DNA of 7,881 nucleotides from contig JAITKL010000074.1 in assembly GCA_031278405.1 (NCBI GenBank), forward strand, positions 1 through 7,881. Reading direction: 5' to 3'. Below the pieces are notes generated by a model. The model saw nothing but the letters and a program-made list of their open reading frames with translations. It ran no database searches and had not been told where the DNA came from. The position numbers and the translations under genes are program-made. Of this stretch, positions 6,381 through 7,881 are shown piece by piece. Each line of letters begins with the position of its first letter. The first letter of the stretch is position 1. Source of the DNA: Endomicrobium sp. (GTDB lineage Bacteria; Elusimicrobiota; Endomicrobiia; Endomicrobiales; Endomicrobiaceae).

Positions 6381-7264
6381 TTCTTTCTTTTATTCGATCT
6401 ATATTTCCACTTTTTTTCAAGAAGATATTGTTGTCCAAAACTTTTATGATACAAGCGATTTAAAGTCTTATCTTCATTATCTTCTAAAACTAAACCTTTA
6501 TATCTTTTTACAGATAAATCTAAATATTTCTCCTCAGTATCAATCTCAATAAATTTTCTGCCATTTATAACAGCGGCTATTCCTGTTGTTGAACTGCCTG
6601 CGAAAGGATCAAGTACGGTATATCCTTTATTTGTGCTCGCTAAAATAATTCTCTTCAACAAGTCTAAAGGCTTTTGTGTCGAATGTTTGCCAAATAGTTT
6701 TTCAGAAGGTTTTGGAGTTCCAATCGACCACACACTGCGCATCTGCATTCCGTCTTTCTTAAAAGAATCTTTCTTCCATTTTCCATTTTTCATTAAATTA
6801 TAGTTAAAAGTATGTTTGCCTTTCTTATCTTTGCGCGCCCATATCAAAGTTTCATGGCTTGCTGTAAAAAAACGACAGCTTAAATTTGGTGCAGCGTTTG
6901 GCTTAAACCAAATTATATCGTTTAAAAAATGGTATCCATTTATTTCAAGCGCTAGTCCGCACTGATAGATGGAATGATATGTTCCGCTTACCCAAATAGT
7001 TCCATTATCTTTTAGAACTCTTTTGCACTCTTTGAGCCACTCTATATGAAATTCTAAATTTTTAATAGAACCTTGCCCTATATCCCAATCACCTTTTTTA
7101 ACGTTTGCACGTTTTCCTGAACGACACGTGAAAGAGCCGTTTGACAAAAAATATGGAGGATCAGCAAATATCATATCTATGGAACTTTCGGAAAGACCTT
7201 GCAATACTTTTATACAATCACCTTTATACAAAACAAAATTATTGCTATGAAAATATTCTGCCAT
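6377..7264 (-). CDS. Adenine-specific DNA methyltransferase, beta class, DpnA-like (probable GATC)
   Basis: The enzyme transfers methyl from SAM to a DNA base, here probably the N6 of adenine. The catalytic motif IV D-P-P-Y at 35-38 precedes the SAM-binding motif I D-P-F-A-G-S-S-T-T-G at 219-228, which is the beta-class order. In between lie S-N-G (41-43), K-K-G-D-W-D (56-61), W-V-S-G-T-Y-H (91-97), A-P-N-L-S-C-R-F-F (125-133) and H-S-T-Q-K-P (194-199). This pattern closely recalls DpnA, the second methyltransferase of the DpnII system, more than HinfI- or CcrM-type enzymes. A lysine-rich tail of about 40 residues follows the fold. The ATG directly abuts the pyrK stop; GTGGAA lies six bases upstream. 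Specificity for GATC is inferred from family resemblance and from the partner nuclease. Confidence 0.88.
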   Translation of the reverse strand: MAEYFHSNNFVLYKGDCIKVLQGLSESSIDMIFADPPYFLSNGSFTCRSGKRANVKKGDWDIGQGSIKNLEFHIEWLKECKRVLKDNGTIWVSGTYHSIYQCGLALEINGYHFLNDIIWFKPNAAPNLSCRFFTASHETLIWARKDKKGKHTFNYNLMKNGKWKKDSFKKDGMQMRSVWSIGTPKPSEKLFGKHSTQKPLDLLKRIILASTNKGYTVLDPFAGSSTTGIAAVINGRKFIEIDTEEKYLDLSVKRYKGLVLEDNEDKTLNRLYHKSFGQQYLLEKKWKYRSNKRKK

Positions 7265-7881
7265 TTATAATTCCACTTGCTCTATTTTAAATACAGGACC
7301 GTCTTTGCACGTCATCTTTATTTTGCCATCTACTTTTATAGCACAGCCTTGGCAATTTCCTAATCCACACGCCATTTTTTCTTCCAATGATGCAAAACCT
7401 TTTACATTCTTAAGCTTGGCAATATCTATAACCTTTTTTAACATCGGAACGGGACCGCAAACAAATATAATATCATTAGATTTTAAATTTTTCTCTAATA
7501 CGTCCGTTATATAGCCTCTATAACCTTTTGAACCGTCTTCTGTTGAAGCTTCTATTTTCCAACCTAATTTCTCAAACTTATCAAGACACAACAAATCCTT
7601 TGATGAGCGAGCGCCATAGTACAATATTCCTTTCTTGTCTAATTTCATGGCAAGAAAATGTACCGATGCTATCCCGGTACCGCCAGCAACAATGACATGA
7701 TTAAAAGCCTTGCAAGTTTCTAAATCGTAACCTTTGCCTAATGGTCCTAAAAGACGTATTTCACCTGAGGAAATACCAGAAAGAATCATTGTGCCTTTGC
7801 CTACAACTTTATACAAAAAACTTAACGTATCTTTTTTTATAGAATGCACGCTTATTGGTCTGCGTAAAAAAACACCGGGAA
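7265..7881 (-). CDS. pyrK: Dihydroorotate dehydrogenase electron-transfer subunit PyrK (5' end outside window)
   Basis: PyrK carries FAD and a [2Fe-2S] cluster and passes electrons from PyrD to NAD+. In the window 204 residues are visible. A GTG at 7849 could be mistaken for the start, but the same open frame continues to the window edge and encodes F-L-R-R-P-I-S (visible residues 4-10), the conserved FAD-binding R-P-x-S motif, so the true start lies upstream. Further motifs are the nucleotide-binding G-G-T-G at 66-69, C-G-P at 141-143 and the cluster ligands C171-x4-C176-x2-C179-x11-C191 near the C-terminus. The family is normally about 250-280 residues, so some 50-80 are missing. The stop TAA touches the methyltransferase ATG. 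Confidence 0.95.
   Translation of the reverse strand, partial: PGVFLRRPISVHSIKKDTLSFLYKVVGKGTMILSGISSGEIRLLGPLGKGYDLETCKAFNHVIVAGGTGIASVHFLAMKLDKKGILYYGARSSKDLLCLDKFEKLGWKIEASTEDGSKGYRGYITDVLEKNLKSNDIIFVCGPVPMLKKVIDIAKLKNVKGFASLEEKMACGLGNCQGCAIKVDGKIKMTCKDGPVFKIEQVEL

Larger units (their letters stand above)
5760..7264 (-). other. Type II restriction-modification cassette embedded in the pyr operon
   Basis: Two genes, methyltransferase then nuclease, fill the space between pyrK and pyrD exactly. Both boundaries leave the flanking reading frames intact: TAAATG on the pyrK side and ATGA on the pyrD side. No terminal inverted repeats, target-site duplications or recombinase accompany the pair, so it is not a recognisable transposon. 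The methyltransferase is transcribed first, an order that lets protection accumulate before cutting. The combination of a DpnA-like adenine methyltransferase and a MutH/Sau3AI-like nuclease predicts GATC specificity. Confidence 0.75.

Noticed and set aside
6151..6552. Plus-strand open frame of 133 codons spanning the nuclease-methyltransferase junction
   Set aside because: It is antisense to two genes with clear catalytic motifs, and its hydrophobic stretch is what antisense of lysine- and glutamate-rich AT-rich coding sequence gives.
5760..7264. Transposon or integron carrying the restriction-modification pair
   Set aside because: No terminal repeats, duplicated target site or recombinase gene could be seen at the boundaries.
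7849..7881. GTG at 7849 as the start of PyrK
   Set aside because: The frame stays open to the window edge and encodes the conserved RRPIS FAD-binding motif, so the gene begins upstream of the window.
1..7881. CRISPR arrays, tRNA or rRNA genes
   Set aside because: The window is almost fully coding, and no regular direct repeats or tRNA-like stretches were seen in the short gaps.

Overview
The window is a gene-dense, AT-rich stretch of bacterial chromosome. Every supported gene lies on the minus strand, and the gaps between genes run from 4-base overlaps to about 54 bases. Read in the direction of transcription (high to low coordinates), the order is pyrK (cut by the window edge), a DNA adenine methyltransferase, a MutH/Sau3AI-type endonuclease, pyrD (class 1B), pyrF, a LysE-family exporter, pyrE (Thermus type), an NhaC-type antiporter, purM, purN, and the first codons of what looks like purB. 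I see no convincing promoter or terminator, so this is probably the interior of one long transcript.

The organism cannot be fixed from the sequence alone. Low GC, the NAD-linked PyrK/PyrDB pair, a Thermus-type PyrE and the mixed pyr/pur operon rule out enteric bacteria and fit an anaerobe. An Endomicrobium-like member of Elusimicrobiota is my best guess, held with low confidence.

The metabolic core is de novo nucleotide synthesis. PyrK and PyrD together form the flavin/iron-sulfur dihydroorotate dehydrogenase. PyrE and PyrF turn orotate into UMP. PurM and PurN catalyse steps of IMP synthesis, and PurB would follow. The order pyrK-pyrD-pyrF-pyrE is the one known from Bacillus-type operons, but here it is broken at two points. 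A restriction-modification pair sits between the two subunits of dihydroorotate dehydrogenase, and a membrane exporter sits between pyrF and pyrE. An antiporter then separates the pyr block from the pur block.

The most notable feature is the restriction-modification pair. It is fitted into the operon without spare bases: the pyrK stop abuts the methyltransferase start (TAAATG), the methyltransferase stop overlaps the nuclease start (ATGA), and the nuclease stop overlaps the pyrD start (ATGA). pyrD has no visible Shine-Dalgarno sequence of its own, so its translation may depend on ribosomes finishing the nuclease gene. The protein families point to the site GATC. By hand count the window has only six GATC sites, three of them inside the methyltransferase gene, against 29 copies of AGCT, which has the same base composition.
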